From NCBI RefSeq assembly GCF_000282595.1, contig NZ_AKIZ01000003.1, positions 141,634 to 205,633 of the forward strand: a DNA stretch of 64,000 nucleotides, given 5' to 3'. This document shows, one piece after another, positions 1-9,393 of the stretch (position 1 is the first letter of the stretch; every line of letters starts with the position of its first letter). The notes below the pieces were generated by a model. That model was not told where the DNA came from. It did not search any database and saw only the letters and a list, made by a program, of their open reading frames with translations. The position numbers and the translations under genes were made by a program. This DNA comes from Phyllobacterium sp. YR531 (lineage in GTDB: Bacteria > Pseudomonadota > Alphaproteobacteria > Rhizobiales > Rhizobiaceae).

Positions 1-213
1 CGAAAGGCTTAGTGCCTCCCATACATCCGGCCGATTCCACGTCACGGCAAACCATTGTAGGGTCAGGCCCGGGGGTGGAAACTGATAGCTTTTTTCCTCG
101 GTGGTAAAAGCATAAAGGAAAATCAGCAAAATTGGCACATGCAAGAAAACCAGACCGCCAGCAGCGGCAATCTTCAGGCCAAGTGGCGCAGAGGCGGAAC
201 GATCAGAGCGCAT
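1..213 (-). CDS. ABC transporter permease, PotC-like (partial, runs off left edge)
   Basis: The first 71 codons of an inner-membrane permease read in frame from ATG at 213 to the window edge without a stop. The N-terminus is short and basic (MRSDRSASAP), followed by a membrane segment at about residues 13-36 and then the TTEEKSYQFPPPG stretch typical of the first periplasmic loop of PotC/PotI permeases. It overlaps the end of the upstream permease gene by 11 bases, which implies translational coupling. It should form a heterodimer with that permease. The rest of the gene lies outside the window, so the EAA loop cannot be checked. Confidence 0.85.
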   Translation of the reverse strand, partial: MRSDRSASAPLGLKIAAAGGLVFLHVPILLIFLYAFTTEEKSYQFPPPGLTLQWFAVTWNRPDVWEALSLS

Positions 214-1156
214 CGAAAGCCCCCATACGTCGTGCCATCCATAGATAAAGGCCCATGATGATAATCGGGACCACAGTGAAAGCTGCAGCCAATGGAATGT
301 TCCCGGCAGTTCCCTGTTGCGCATAAACTGCCTGACCGATGAATAATCGCGACGAGCCGATGATCTGCGGGATGATGTAGTCGCCAAGCGTCAATGAAAA
401 AGTGAAAATTGATCCGGCCACGATTCCGGGCAAAGCCAATGGCAACAGCACGTGGCGGAATGTCTGCTGTGGTGTGCTGCCAAGATCAGATGATGCTTCG
501 ATCAGGTTGACGGGTACACGTTCCAGCGACGCCTGTATGGGCAGAATCATGAATGGAAGCCAAACATAGACGAATACAATGAAGGTGCCCGTGTAACTGA
601 CTGACAGGGAATTGCCGCCGATAACAGGAAGAGACAGCCAGGCATCAAGTAGCCAAAGGAGGTTCAGTTTTGTCAGGAGCCAAGTCAGTATTCCTTCTTT
701 GGCTAAAATAAGCTTCCACGCATATATCTTGACGAGATAGCTCGACCACAGGGGCAGCATGACGCCCAGATAGAAAAATGCTTTCCATTTCCCCTTAGCG
801 TATCGCGCTGCGTAATAAGCGATGGGGAAGGCTATAAGAGCGGAGAAAAGCGTGACAATCACCGCCATCGAAACGGTGCGGATGATGATATCGAGATTGG
901 TCTCGTTCAACAATTGCCCGTAGGTGGACAAGGTGAACTCATAATTCACCAATCCTGAATAATCGTCGATCGAGAAGAAACTTTGCAGCAGAAGTGCAAG
1001 AAGCGATCCAAGGTAAATGATGCCCAGCCAAAGCAGTGGCGGAGCCAGCATCAGGGCCAGGAATACATGTGGATGCTTCCAGAAGAAATCCGATATACGC
1101 CCTACAAGTCCGGCTTCCTTCGCCAGCATGACTCGTTGGCTGGTCACCGTGCTCAT
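203..1156 (-). CDS. ABC transporter permease, PotB-like
   Basis: A 317-residue inner-membrane permease of the binding-protein-dependent family (polyamine/opine/iron type). About six hydrophobic segments are visible, beginning near residue 30, and a cytoplasmic loop near residues 215-245 (SSDLGSTPQQTFRHVLLP) matches the EAA motif that contacts the ATPase. Its ATG overlaps the stop of the ATPase gene by four bases and its end overlaps the second permease, so binding protein, ATPase and both permeases form one operon. Sequence alone does not separate putrescine, spermidine or related substrates. Confidence 0.92.
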   Translation of the reverse strand: MSTVTSQRVMLAKEAGLVGRISDFFWKHPHVFLALMLAPPLLWLGIIYLGSLLALLLQSFFSIDDYSGLVNYEFTLSTYGQLLNETNLDIIIRTVSMAVIVTLFSALIAFPIAYYAARYAKGKWKAFFYLGVMLPLWSSYLVKIYAWKLILAKEGILTWLLTKLNLLWLLDAWLSLPVIGGNSLSVSYTGTFIVFVYVWLPFMILPIQASLERVPVNLIEASSDLGSTPQQTFRHVLLPLALPGIVAGSIFTFSLTLGDYIIPQIIGSSRLFIGQAVYAQQGTAGNIPLAAAFTVVPIIIMGLYLWMARRMGAFDAL

Positions 1157-2154
1157 GTCGTTGTCTCCATGAGATGGAGATCGTTTGGCGCAAAACTCAA
1201 TGAGACAGTGCTACCCTCCTCCGGCACGGGCTGAGTGGCAGGACTGGTAATATGCAGCTTTGTATCGCCAACAATGACAATGATACGATTGGAGGCACCA
1301 AGGAAACTGCGTGAAATTACAGTACCGGAAATTGAGAGCTGCCCTGCCCGCTTGTTATTCAGCTCTATTGCCTCCGGACGCAGGCTGGCAAGTCCCGCCT
1401 TGCCGCCCAGCTTCTTGACAAACTCCGGCTCCAAAATATTCGATGAGCCGACGAAATCTGCTACAAATCGGGTAGATGGTCGCTTGTAGACCTCTTCAGG
1501 AGTGCCAAGTTGTTGTATTTTGCCTTCATTGAATACGGCGATACGGTCAGCCATGGACAACGCCTCGCCTTGATCGTGAGTAACAAAGACAAATGTAATG
1601 CCGAGCGACTTTTGCAAGGATTTCAATTCGTCCTGCATCTGTTCGCGCAACTTCAAGTCGAGCGCGCCCAAGGGCTCATCCAAAAGCAGAACCTTTGGTT
1701 TGTTGACAAGTGCCCGGGCCAGCGCAACGCGTTGTCGTTGACCACCGGATAGCTGACCCGGCCGCCTCGCTCCATAGCCGGGCAGTTTCACCATAGCCAA
1801 GGCATCTTCCGCTGCCTTCCGGCGTTCTTCCCGGGCAACACCTTTTACCATCAGCCCATAGGCAACATTGTCGAGAATGGTCAGATGCGGAAACAGCGCG
1901 TAATCCTGAAACACCGTGTTGACGTTACGCCGGTATGGCGGGATGCCTTCTGCGGTCTCGCCAAAAATCTCGATATGCCCGCCGGTTGGTTGTTCGAAAC
2001 CCGCCATCAGGCGCAGGCAAGTCGTCTTGCCTGAGCCTGAGGGGCCAAGCATGGCAAAGAACTCACCCTCTTCGACTGCAAGGTCAACAGAATCTACAGC
2101 CCGGACAGCACCAAAAAAGCGCGATACTTTTTCGAACAGGACAGCGGCGTTCAT
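1153..2154 (-). CDS. ABC transporter ATP-binding protein, PotA-like
   Basis: A 333-residue ATPase that powers the importer. Walker A (GPSGSGKT) is at about residues 37-44, the Q-loop at VFQDYALFPH (81-90), the ABC signature LSGGQ at 135-139, Walker B LLLDEP ending near 161, and the H-loop VTHDQ near 190. The last 90 residues look like a TOBE-type regulatory domain, as in PotA and FbpC. It overlaps the following permease gene by four bases (ATGA). The binding-protein gene lies 84 bases upstream on the same strand. Confidence 0.94.
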   Translation of the reverse strand: MNAAVLFEKVSRFFGAVRAVDSVDLAVEEGEFFAMLGPSGSGKTTCLRLMAGFEQPTGGHIEIFGETAEGIPPYRRNVNTVFQDYALFPHLTILDNVAYGLMVKGVAREERRKAAEDALAMVKLPGYGARRPGQLSGGQRQRVALARALVNKPKVLLLDEPLGALDLKLREQMQDELKSLQKSLGITFVFVTHDQGEALSMADRIAVFNEGKIQQLGTPEEVYKRPSTRFVADFVGSSNILEPEFVKKLGGKAGLASLRPEAIELNNKRAGQLSISGTVISRSFLGASNRIIVIVGDTKLHITSPATQPVPEEGSTVSLSFAPNDLHLMETTT

Positions 2155-2238
2155 GTCTCGCTCCAGTTTGCCAGATCATTCGGGGGGTCCCTGTGTTCCA
2201 TATGCATGCCTCAATACGCCACGCATATGGAACAGGAA

Positions 2239-3399
2239 TCAGCGGCCACCGATCACGCCGATATAGTCGGAAACCCAGCGATGATAGGGAACGCACTCGC
2301 TCTGGCTCTCACATTTGGAAACTGGAGTCCGCCAAAACTTGATCTTGTCGAAATCGTTGTAGCCGTTGGTGGCGCAGCCTTCGTCAGTGAGGAGTTCGTT
2401 GCCCTTGCACGCAGCCCCCACAGAGGGATTAGCGCCAAACCAGGCAGACACATCACCCTGCACTTTTGCTGAAAGGCTGTGCTCCATCCACATATAAGCA
2501 CAGTTCGGATGAGAGCTCTCCGCGTGTAGCATCGTGGTATCAGCCCAGCCTGTCGTGCCTTCTTCCGGAAACTCCGAGGCAACGGGCTGCTTTTCCGACT
2601 TCAGCAAATTGACCTGAAACGGCCATGAACCGGAAGCGACGACACCTTCGTTCTTAAAGTCATCTACCTGGATCATGGCATCGTGCCAGTAGCGGCCTGC
2701 AAGTTTGCGCTGGCCACGCAGCACATCAAGCGCAGCCTTGTACTGGTCTTCATTCAGTTCATAAGGGCTTTTGATCCCCAGTTCCGGTTTGTGAAACATC
2801 AGATAGTTGGCAGCATCCGCAATGTGGATAGGGCCGTCATAAGCTTGAATACGCCCCTTGTTGGACTTGCCGTCCGGCAGGTTCATCTCTTCAAAAACAA
2901 CGTTCCAGCTCTTTGGCGGCTTGTCCTTGAAAACTTCCGTATTGTACATCAGTACGTTCGGCCCCCAAACATAAGGCACGCCGTAATGTACCCCTTTGAC
3001 CGTGTACCATGGAGCTTCCTGCAATCGCTTATCGACATTCTTCCAGCTTGGAATGAGGTTCGTATTGATCGGCTGTACACGTTTGCCGGCAACAAGGCGT
3101 AGCGATGCATCACCTGAGGCAGTGACAAGGTCAAAGCCGCCCTCGTTCATGAGCGCAACCATTTCATCAGAAGTCGCTGCGGTTTTGACGCTCACCTTGC
3201 AGCCAGTTTCCTTTTCGAAACTCGAGACCCAATCATATGCCTTATCGGTGTCGCCGCGCTCGATATATCCGGCCCAGGCCACAATTGAGAGCTCGCCCTC
3301 ACCTTTGCCAAGTTCCTTCAAGGCTTCTTGAGCGATGACCTGAGTGCAGAACGCAAGTGAAAGGGTAAGTGCGGTACAGGATTTCAGAATCTGCTTCAT
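2239..3399 (-). CDS. Extracellular solute-binding protein, PotD-like
   Basis: The periplasmic receptor of the importer, 386 residues from the chosen ATG, which has a GGAG site ten bases upstream. A longer frame starts at 3483, but its first 28 residues are arginine-rich and would precede the signal peptide. Residues 1-23 (ending CTQVIAQ) are a signal peptide. The body has the PotD-family layout, with ELSIVAWAGYIERG near the N-terminus and a GWADTTMLHAESSHPN segment in the second lobe. Four cysteines in the C-terminal third could form disulfides. The ligand is probably a polyamine or a related cation; this rests on family resemblance only. Confidence 0.9.
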   Translation of the reverse strand: MKQILKSCTALTLSLAFCTQVIAQEALKELGKGEGELSIVAWAGYIERGDTDKAYDWVSSFEKETGCKVSVKTAATSDEMVALMNEGGFDLVTASGDASLRLVAGKRVQPINTNLIPSWKNVDKRLQEAPWYTVKGVHYGVPYVWGPNVLMYNTEVFKDKPPKSWNVVFEEMNLPDGKSNKGRIQAYDGPIHIADAANYLMFHKPELGIKSPYELNEDQYKAALDVLRGQRKLAGRYWHDAMIQVDDFKNEGVVASGSWPFQVNLLKSEKQPVASEFPEEGTTGWADTTMLHAESSHPNCAYMWMEHSLSAKVQGDVSAWFGANPSVGAACKGNELLTDEGCATNGYNDFDKIKFWRTPVSKCESQSECVPYHRWVSDYIGVIGGR

Positions 3400-3515
3400 C
3401 TTGAGTCTCCCGATTGCGCCGGCTTCGCGGCAAATGTTCCCGGGAGAAAGCGTGCCTCGAAATCGCCGCTTTCGCAAATTCATTTATCAAAACGCCGTTA
3501 TCGGTTTTTCCGATA

Positions 3516-4424
3516 TCAACGACTGCGTCCGCTGCGTGATGCTTCAGCAATGCCAACGAAATCACGGGCGGCCTGTGGCAGGCTGGACCCCTTTCGCCAA
3601 ACCATGCCGACCTGAACGACAGGTAAAGAGCCGGATACATCCCGGCTTTCAATGCGATCTCCTTCAAGTGACCAAGGGCGGTAAACAAGATCAGGCAGCA
3701 GCGCGAGCCCTGCACCTGTTGCGACCAGACTGCGAACAGCTTCGACAGAACGTGTTCGAAACGCCACATGCGGTCGTGCGCCGAGTGCGGTAAGAAGCTT
3801 ACCCGTATTCTCTTCGATTTCATCCACTGTCAGCATGATCAGTGGTTCGCTTGTAATGTCATTGATCGAGATAATGTCTGCGCTTACGAGCGGATGGCCA
3901 AGGGGTAACCATAGCCGGTAGGGAGATGTTTCAATAATTTCCGCCTGCAGGGCCATGCGATCACGCAGATTGGAGATTACCATAACGGCGACGTCCAATT
4001 CTCCGCCAACGAGCAAATGTTCAAGATAGGAACCATTGTCTTCAATGGCGCTGATTTCGACACCGGGATGTGCCCGGCGATAGCGTGCCAAAAGATCGGA
4101 CAGGACGTAGCCCGCAACCAATGATGTAACGCCTAAATGCAGCTTGCCTGCATTTGATGCTTTTTCATCCGAGAATGAACGTCTCGCGTCGGAAACATCT
4201 GCCAATATCTTGGTTGCGTGACGTAGAAACTGATGGCCGTTATAGGTTATGTGCAGACCGCGTGGATGCCGCTCGAAAAGTTCGACACCCAGATCCGTTT
4301 CCAGTTCCTTGATGGCTTCCGTGATCGACGACTGTGAGATCGACAGGCTCTGTGCGGTGCGGGTGATTGAACCCTGTTCCGCAACGGCGACGAAATATTG
4401 TAACTGCCGAAGTGTGAATGCCAT
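3516..4424 (-). CDS. LysR-family transcriptional regulator
   Basis: A 302-residue LysR regulator. The winged helix-turn-helix is at residues 1-60 (LRQLQYFVAVAEQGSITRTA, then SISQSSITEAIKELE), followed by the linker helix and a substrate-binding effector domain from about residue 90. It lies upstream of and on the same strand as the ABC importer genes, 116 bases from the binding-protein start, so it may regulate that operon. It starts 158 bases from the divergent AraC-type gene, so the two share a promoter region. Confidence 0.92.
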   Translation of the reverse strand: MAFTLRQLQYFVAVAEQGSITRTAQSLSISQSSITEAIKELETDLGVELFERHPRGLHITYNGHQFLRHATKILADVSDARRSFSDEKASNAGKLHLGVTSLVAGYVLSDLLARYRRAHPGVEISAIEDNGSYLEHLLVGGELDVAVMVISNLRDRMALQAEIIETSPYRLWLPLGHPLVSADIISINDITSEPLIMLTVDEIEENTGKLLTALGARPHVAFRTRSVEAVRSLVATGAGLALLPDLVYRPWSLEGDRIESRDVSGSLPVVQVGMVWRKGSSLPQAARDFVGIAEASRSGRSR

Positions 4425-4680
4425 GGTGTGATTAATAACGCCAAACTGTTTACTGACAAGCTACAGACTTCAGCTGATTTGCTGACTGGTAATAAGCCCA
4501 AGCCTGCCAAGTTACGGTCTTAAATGATATCTTGCCTGCCACCTTGAGATATGCAGAGTGGTGCAGCAAACCAGTGCGGAGGATGGCGTTGCAATACAGT
4601 GTGAATGAGCGAATTCATTCCGCATCGGAGCTGACCTCGCTTGTCGAGTTGTTGGCCGGAGATGGTACGAACGATCCCTG

Positions 4681-5604
4681 GTGCTCCGTGATACCGGGAT
4701 TGAGGTGAGTGAGTTGAGCAAGCCCGAGACACTTGTTTCGGTTTCGCAAATGACATCTGCAATTCGCAATGCATTAAACCTTTCAAACGATCCGCACATC
4801 GGGCTCAGACTGGGCCTCGGCATGAGAATTACAACTTATGGAGTGTATGGATTTGCTTTGCTGAGCAGTCCGACCTGCCGGGCTGCATGTCAGTTCGCAC
4901 AGAAATACCATGCCTTGACGCTGCCAATGAGCGATCAGCTTTTTACCGAAACCAACACTCATGGAATTTGGTCAACAGAACCCAATGCGAGCATGGTCTC
5001 GGACCTCCAACTTTACATCTTTAAAGTGGAGCACATCCTCGGCACCATCATTGCTTTCGCCAAGGATATTATCGGGGATTTTCAGGTGGCGGCAATCAGG
5101 CTGCGATACCCGGAACCGTCCGACAGCTCGACCTATCGTCAGGTGTTCAACTGTCCCATCCTGTACGGTCAGCCGGCCAATGAATTGATGATCGACACTG
5201 CCCTTTTGGATAGAACACCCCGGCACGCCCATGAGAGTACATTCTCTGCGGTACAGCGTCTTTGCGATGACATGCTTGGAAAAATGGCCACATCCAGCGG
5301 GGTTGCGGGACGTCTGCGTGAAATATTCATGGAAAGCGCGGGCCGGTTTCCTCCGATTGAGATGGCATGTGAGCATCTGGGAATTAGCGCACGAACCTTA
5401 CGGCGCAGACTCGCCAGTGAGGGCGTATCATATCAAACGGTGTTGGATGAAACGCGGCTCAACCTTGCGAAAAGATACCTGTTGGAAACTGGTTTGACCA
5501 TGGAGGAGATCGCAAGCCGTTTGAACTACAGCGATGCCTCCAACTTCCGTCACGCATTTCGACGTTGGACGGGCAAAAGCCCGGTGGAATTCCGTACGGG
5601 ATAG
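4681..5604 (+). CDS. AraC-family regulator with N-terminal ligand domain (start probably frameshifted)
   Basis: Read from the in-frame GTG it gives 307 residues: an Arabinose_bd-type ligand domain, then an AraC helix-turn-helix pair at about residues 215-305 (ACEHLGISARTLRRRL and EEIASRLNYSDASNFRHAFR). Proteins of this architecture are usually about 330-345 residues. A second frame from ATG 4583 to TGA 4706-4708 encodes a plausible missing N-terminus (MALQYSVNERIHSASELTSL...) and is offset by one base, with the join near 4672-4682. One missing base, real or a sequencing error, would explain this. The next genes are the FadL/MFS/oxidase operon on the same strand, its likely target. Confidence 0.8.
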   Translation: MLRDTGIEVSELSKPETLVSVSQMTSAIRNALNLSNDPHIGLRLGLGMRITTYGVYGFALLSSPTCRAACQFAQKYHALTLPMSDQLFTETNTHGIWSTEPNASMVSDLQLYIFKVEHILGTIIAFAKDIIGDFQVAAIRLRYPEPSDSSTYRQVFNCPILYGQPANELMIDTALLDRTPRHAHESTFSAVQRLCDDMLGKMATSSGVAGRLREIFMESAGRFPPIEMACEHLGISARTLRRRLASEGVSYQTVLDETRLNLAKRYLLETGLTMEEIASRLNYSDASNFRHAFRRWTGKSPVEFRTG

Positions 5605-5790
5605 AACCTCCCCAACTCTGTTCGCTGCACGAGGGCGCTGCCGTGAAATGGCTGAAAAGCAGAACCGTGGCCCACAATGACCGTAATTCACCTTCGCGTG
5701 GCCGTAGCTAACCTGTAACGAACCAATAAAATACGTCACTCTTACACAAGAGGGGTCGGCTTTGCCGAGGGAATGGCTGGGGGGCTATTG

Positions 5791-6897
5791 ATGAATCATA
5801 AAGCACTGATTGTTGCAGTTGCATTGGCGGGCTGCGCATCCAACGCCTATGCGGGCGGTTTCTCTTGGGGTGTCGCCGACACCGATATCCTCTATGAAGA
5901 GGGTGATATCAACATGCGCTCCGGCGTAACGTTTGTTCGTCCCAACCAAAAATACTCAAAAAATGGCAATACGGATCTTGTTGGTACAAGCCAGTACGAG
6001 ACTTACGTCATCCCGTCCTTCGCAATCAAACTGAGGTTGACTGAAGGGCTGAGTTGCGCAGGCACCTACACCAAGCCGTGGGGTGCTGAAAAGAAATACG
6101 ATGCTCCGACCGTACGGGGCGACCTTTCTGAACGATTTCATGTTGACGAGTTCGGTGCGACCTGCGCCGTCAAACTGAGCGTAGGCAAAGGCAATGTCTA
6201 TTTTCTCGGCGGGATGTTCATTGAACAGTTTGACTATGAACGTGAAATTTTTGGTGGCGCCAATCTGACCCTTGAAGGGCAGGATACTGGCTACAGGGTC
6301 GGAGTGGCCTATGACATTCCCGAAATCGCGTTTCGCACGCAACTGAAATACAGATCAGGGACATCTTATGGCGCGGATGGCACCTTATCTCTACCGGGAG
6401 GACTGGTAGGCGCACCGGTACCCTTTGTTGACTTTGCAGCCAAAGGCGAAGGAAGCCTGCCCCAGAGCGTTCAATTTGACATCCAAAGCGGGATTGCACC
6501 GGGTTGGCTGGTTTTCGGTACGGTACAATGGACTGACTGGAGCGTACTGAAAACACTCCGAGTGACATCTGACATAGACAAAACGGCGGATCAGTATAAT
6601 TGGCGCGATGGCTGGACTGTAACAGCAGGTGTAGCCCACGAATTCAGCAAAGACATTGCTGCCAATATAAGCCTGACGTGGGATCAAGGCGTGTCGACTG
6701 GTTGGGACCTGACCGGCGAAACGTGGATGCTGGCCGTAGGCGGTTTGGCCAAAGACAAGTTTGGTGGCGAATTGCGTGGCGGAGTTGGCGCAGTCTACAT
6801 GCCTGGCTTGAAGGAGACAAAATACGGCCCTGCCAATGCTGAGGTAGATGATGGATGGGCTTTCGTTGCCAATGTCGGATACGCCATCAAATGGTGA
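5791..6897 (+). CDS. FadL/OmpP1-family outer-membrane transport protein
   Basis: A 368-residue outer-membrane beta-barrel of the FadL/TodX type, which carries hydrophobic compounds such as fatty acids or aromatic hydrocarbons across the outer membrane. The chosen ATG follows a G-rich ribosome site (ctgggggg). Residues 1-21 (ending SNAYA) are a signal peptide. An LAGC sequence at 12-15 could instead be read as a lipobox, but a barrel makes that unlikely. Alternating strands and the tryptophan-rich WLVFGTVQWTDWS segment fit the family. The C-terminus ends ...FVANVGYAIKW with an aromatic last residue, as barrels do. It is the first gene of a four-gene operon. Confidence 0.88.
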   Translation: MNHKALIVAVALAGCASNAYAGGFSWGVADTDILYEEGDINMRSGVTFVRPNQKYSKNGNTDLVGTSQYETYVIPSFAIKLRLTEGLSCAGTYTKPWGAEKKYDAPTVRGDLSERFHVDEFGATCAVKLSVGKGNVYFLGGMFIEQFDYEREIFGGANLTLEGQDTGYRVGVAYDIPEIAFRTQLKYRSGTSYGADGTLSLPGGLVGAPVPFVDFAAKGEGSLPQSVQFDIQSGIAPGWLVFGTVQWTDWSVLKTLRVTSDIDKTADQYNWRDGWTVTAGVAHEFSKDIAANISLTWDQGVSTGWDLTGETWMLAVGGLAKDKFGGELRGGVGAVYMPGLKETKYGPANAEVDDGWAFVANVGYAIKW

Positions 6898-8104
6898 TCC
6901 GCAAATGAGTCCGGTCAGCACTCACCCGAACTGGCTGGTTGGGAACCCTACCCTTGTGCAGCAATGGGCGGCATTGTGGATCGGTTCTGCCGGCCTGCTT
7001 GTCCTGGGTCTACAACCCATATTGCTCGGCGCCCTGTTCTCTGAGCAGCGGGTGAACTTCGACGAGTTGGCCTTAATTGCAACGGCCGAGTTTATCATGA
7101 TCGCGTTGGGATCAATCCTCGCCGCAACAGTGATCTCAACAAAACATTTACGTATAAAATCAGCTACGTTGATGCTTTTGCTAGGAGTATTGAACTACGC
7201 AGTTTCTTTTGCCACCACAGCCAATGAGCTGCTGCTCGTGCGTTCGATTGCAGGTCTGGTTGAAGGGGGAACGGTCGCGGTTTCCATCGAGTTGATAACA
7301 CGTTGCCGTCACACCGAGCGGATGGGCGGCTATTTCATTTCATTGCAGACATTGGCGCAATGCGCACTTGCCGCGTTGTTGGCACTATGGATCGTCCCGT
7401 TATCGGGCTCAAATGGTGGCTTCAACGTGCTTGCCATAGTTTGTTTTGCTTCAATTACCGTGGCTTTGCTGGTTCCTGCCGAGTATGAAAAATTAATCAA
7501 GCAAAAAGACAATCTGGATGGCGTATTCACCCTTCGCTCGGCCCTGGCTTTACTGGCAATCTTTTCATTCTTTCTGTTCATCGGCTCTCTCTGGGCATTT
7601 CTGGAACCGCTCGGTGCGCAATATGGCATTGACGCCAGACATGTCGGAATGCTGGTTTCCATCAGTCTTGGTGTTCAGGTGGCTGGCGCAATCTGCGCAA
7701 CATTGATTGATCGCCGACTTGATTATCGGGTGGCAATGATCGCGAGCGTCATAGCGGCGGCGGGTGCCGCGCTCACTCTCGGCAACCAACCCTCCATGTT
7801 AGGGTTCTGGGTAAGCGCACTCGTTGTCGCTTTCCTCTGGATGTTCATTACGCCCTATCAAATCGCTTTGACGGTAGCGGCAGACAAGTCACGTGCAACA
7901 GCGCTTTTACTTCCCGCAGCACAGCTGCTTGGAGCTGCGCTAGGGCCAATTGGAGCTTCCCTCTTTATTATCAACGATGATGTCGGTGCAGTACCTTATT
8001 TCGGCGTAGCGGCACTGAGCTGCAGCCTAAGCGCATCTTGTGTCCTGCTCATTTTACTCGCTGGAAATACCGTTACTCTCGATACAAAGGACAAACCATA
8101 TTGA
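6848..8104 (+). CDS. MFS transporter
   Basis: A 418-residue inner-membrane transporter with about twelve hydrophobic segments in two halves separated by a charged loop (EYEKLIKQKDNLDG, near residue 220). The first two ATGs (6848, 6851) follow a GAGG site and overlap the end of the porin gene by about 50 bases. ATGs at 6872 and 6905 are possible later starts; the first membrane segment begins only near residue 40, so the start is uncertain. In this operon it may move the compound admitted by the FadL-like barrel across the inner membrane. The substrate is unknown. Confidence 0.85.
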   Translation: MMDGLSLPMSDTPSNGDPQMSPVSTHPNWLVGNPTLVQQWAALWIGSAGLLVLGLQPILLGALFSEQRVNFDELALIATAEFIMIALGSILAATVISTKHLRIKSATLMLLLGVLNYAVSFATTANELLLVRSIAGLVEGGTVAVSIELITRCRHTERMGGYFISLQTLAQCALAALLALWIVPLSGSNGGFNVLAIVCFASITVALLVPAEYEKLIKQKDNLDGVFTLRSALALLAIFSFFLFIGSLWAFLEPLGAQYGIDARHVGMLVSISLGVQVAGAICATLIDRRLDYRVAMIASVIAAAGAALTLGNQPSMLGFWVSALVVAFLWMFITPYQIALTVAADKSRATALLLPAAQLLGAALGPIGASLFIINDDVGAVPYFGVAALSCSLSASCVLLILLAGNTVTLDTKDKPY

Positions 8105-8106
8105 AC

Positions 8107-9393
8107 ATGGCGATTGGCAATTCCTGGCAGAATTGGGCTGGCTCAGTTACGGCAACCCCACAACTGAAATCCACCCCGCAGACCATTGATCAACTCTCTG
8201 CAGCAATCCGATCATCTCCAGGGCCAATCCGCATCGTGGGCACTGGCCATTCTTTTACGCCACTTGTCAAAAGTGATGGCACCATTCTTTCGCTGGATAA
8301 TTTCAGCGGGCTGATTTCCCATGATAAGGAGACCCTGCAGGCACGCGTTGGAACCGGCACCAAAATCGGGGCGCTCGCTAAATTGCTTCATGGTGTTGGT
8401 CAGGCACTGCCCAATATGGGCGACATCGATAAGCAGGCATTCGGTGGTGGTTTGGGCACTGCAACCCATGGCTCAGGCATTAGGCTCGGTGCTTATCATA
8501 CGCAGTTGACGGCCATGCAAGTCGTGGATGGACGGGGCAAGGTTCACGAGTTCAGCAAAGAAACCACTCCAGATCTCATGAACGCTATGGGGGCTTCACT
8601 GGGCGCATTTGGCGCCGTCACAGCGGTAACAATTCAAAACATGGAGAACTACCGGCTGCATCGCCGACGCTGGGTCGAACCCATCGCCAACGTTCTTGAC
8701 CAGTTCGAAAAGCGAATGACGGCTTATCGGTCTTCCGAGTTTTACTATATTCCGTTTTCCGGACAGGCATTATTTCTATCGAGCGATATTACTCGTGCAG
8801 TATCAACTGTTCGCCCGCCGGAAGAGGACGACAGTGCGCTTGTCACGTTGAAAAGACTTCGCTCGTATCTGCTGCATTTTCCATGGTTGCGTCGCAAACT
8901 CATAGGATCAGCCCTCGCACGGTTTCCGGTTGAGGATTACGTGGAAGATTGGCTGCGGGTCTACACTTCGGAACGAAATGTGAAGTTTAACGAGATGGAG
9001 TATCACCTTCCTTTTGAAGAAGGAGCTGGAACTCTTCGAAAGATTATTACGTTACTTGAACGGAATTTCCCCAACGTCTATTTCCCTATAGAAGTGCGCG
9101 TTGTTGCAGCCGATGATGTCTGGCTCAGTCCGTTTTATAAGCGCCCGACCTGCTCGATTGCCATCCATCACGATTCCCGCGAAGACCCTCAGCCTTATTT
9201 CAAAGCCGCAGAGGCGATATTCCGGGCCGCGGGTGGCAGACCTCATTGGGGAAAGATGCATAATCTGACCGCCGCGGAGTTGAGCAAAATTTACCCTCGC
9301 TGGGCTGATGCAATGGCAGTCCGTAAAGAAATGGACCCCGAAAACCGTTTCGTTTCGCCCTACATTGCCCAGCTTTTAGGTATATCTCTGTGA
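8107..9393 (+). CDS. FAD-linked oxidase, L-gulonolactone/D-arabinonolactone oxidase family
   Basis: A 428-residue flavoenzyme. The N-terminal PCMH-type FAD domain contains RIVGTGHSFTPL, where His48 is at the position that carries covalent FAD in sugar-lactone oxidases. GGGLGTATHGSG near residues 115-126 is the second FAD-contact loop. The C-terminal ALO-type domain ends with the family-typical MDPENRFVSPYIAQLLG. It starts two bases after the MFS stop. An in-frame TTG at 8101 is a possible alternative start. The true substrate is probably not a simple sugar lactone, given the FadL-like porin and PLP enzyme beside it; that is inference. Confidence 0.87.
   Translation: MAIGNSWQNWAGSVTATPQLKSTPQTIDQLSAAIRSSPGPIRIVGTGHSFTPLVKSDGTILSLDNFSGLISHDKETLQARVGTGTKIGALAKLLHGVGQALPNMGDIDKQAFGGGLGTATHGSGIRLGAYHTQLTAMQVVDGRGKVHEFSKETTPDLMNAMGASLGAFGAVTAVTIQNMENYRLHRRRWVEPIANVLDQFEKRMTAYRSSEFYYIPFSGQALFLSSDITRAVSTVRPPEEDDSALVTLKRLRSYLLHFPWLRRKLIGSALARFPVEDYVEDWLRVYTSERNVKFNEMEYHLPFEEGAGTLRKIITLLERNFPNVYFPIEVRVVAADDVWLSPFYKRPTCSIAIHHDSREDPQPYFKAAEAIFRAAGGRPHWGKMHNLTAAELSKIYPRWADAMAVRKEMDPENRFVSPYIAQLLGISL

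Noticed and set aside
3299..3823. A 174-codon minus-strand frame spanning the gap between the LysR gene and the binding-protein gene
   Set aside because: It overlaps both neighbours in another frame and shows no protein-like pattern.
5605..5790. A partial match to the flagellar element (CTTCGCG) before the FadL-like gene
   Set aside because: Only the first seven bases agree and the CAAGCTT half is absent, so I do not count it as a further copy.
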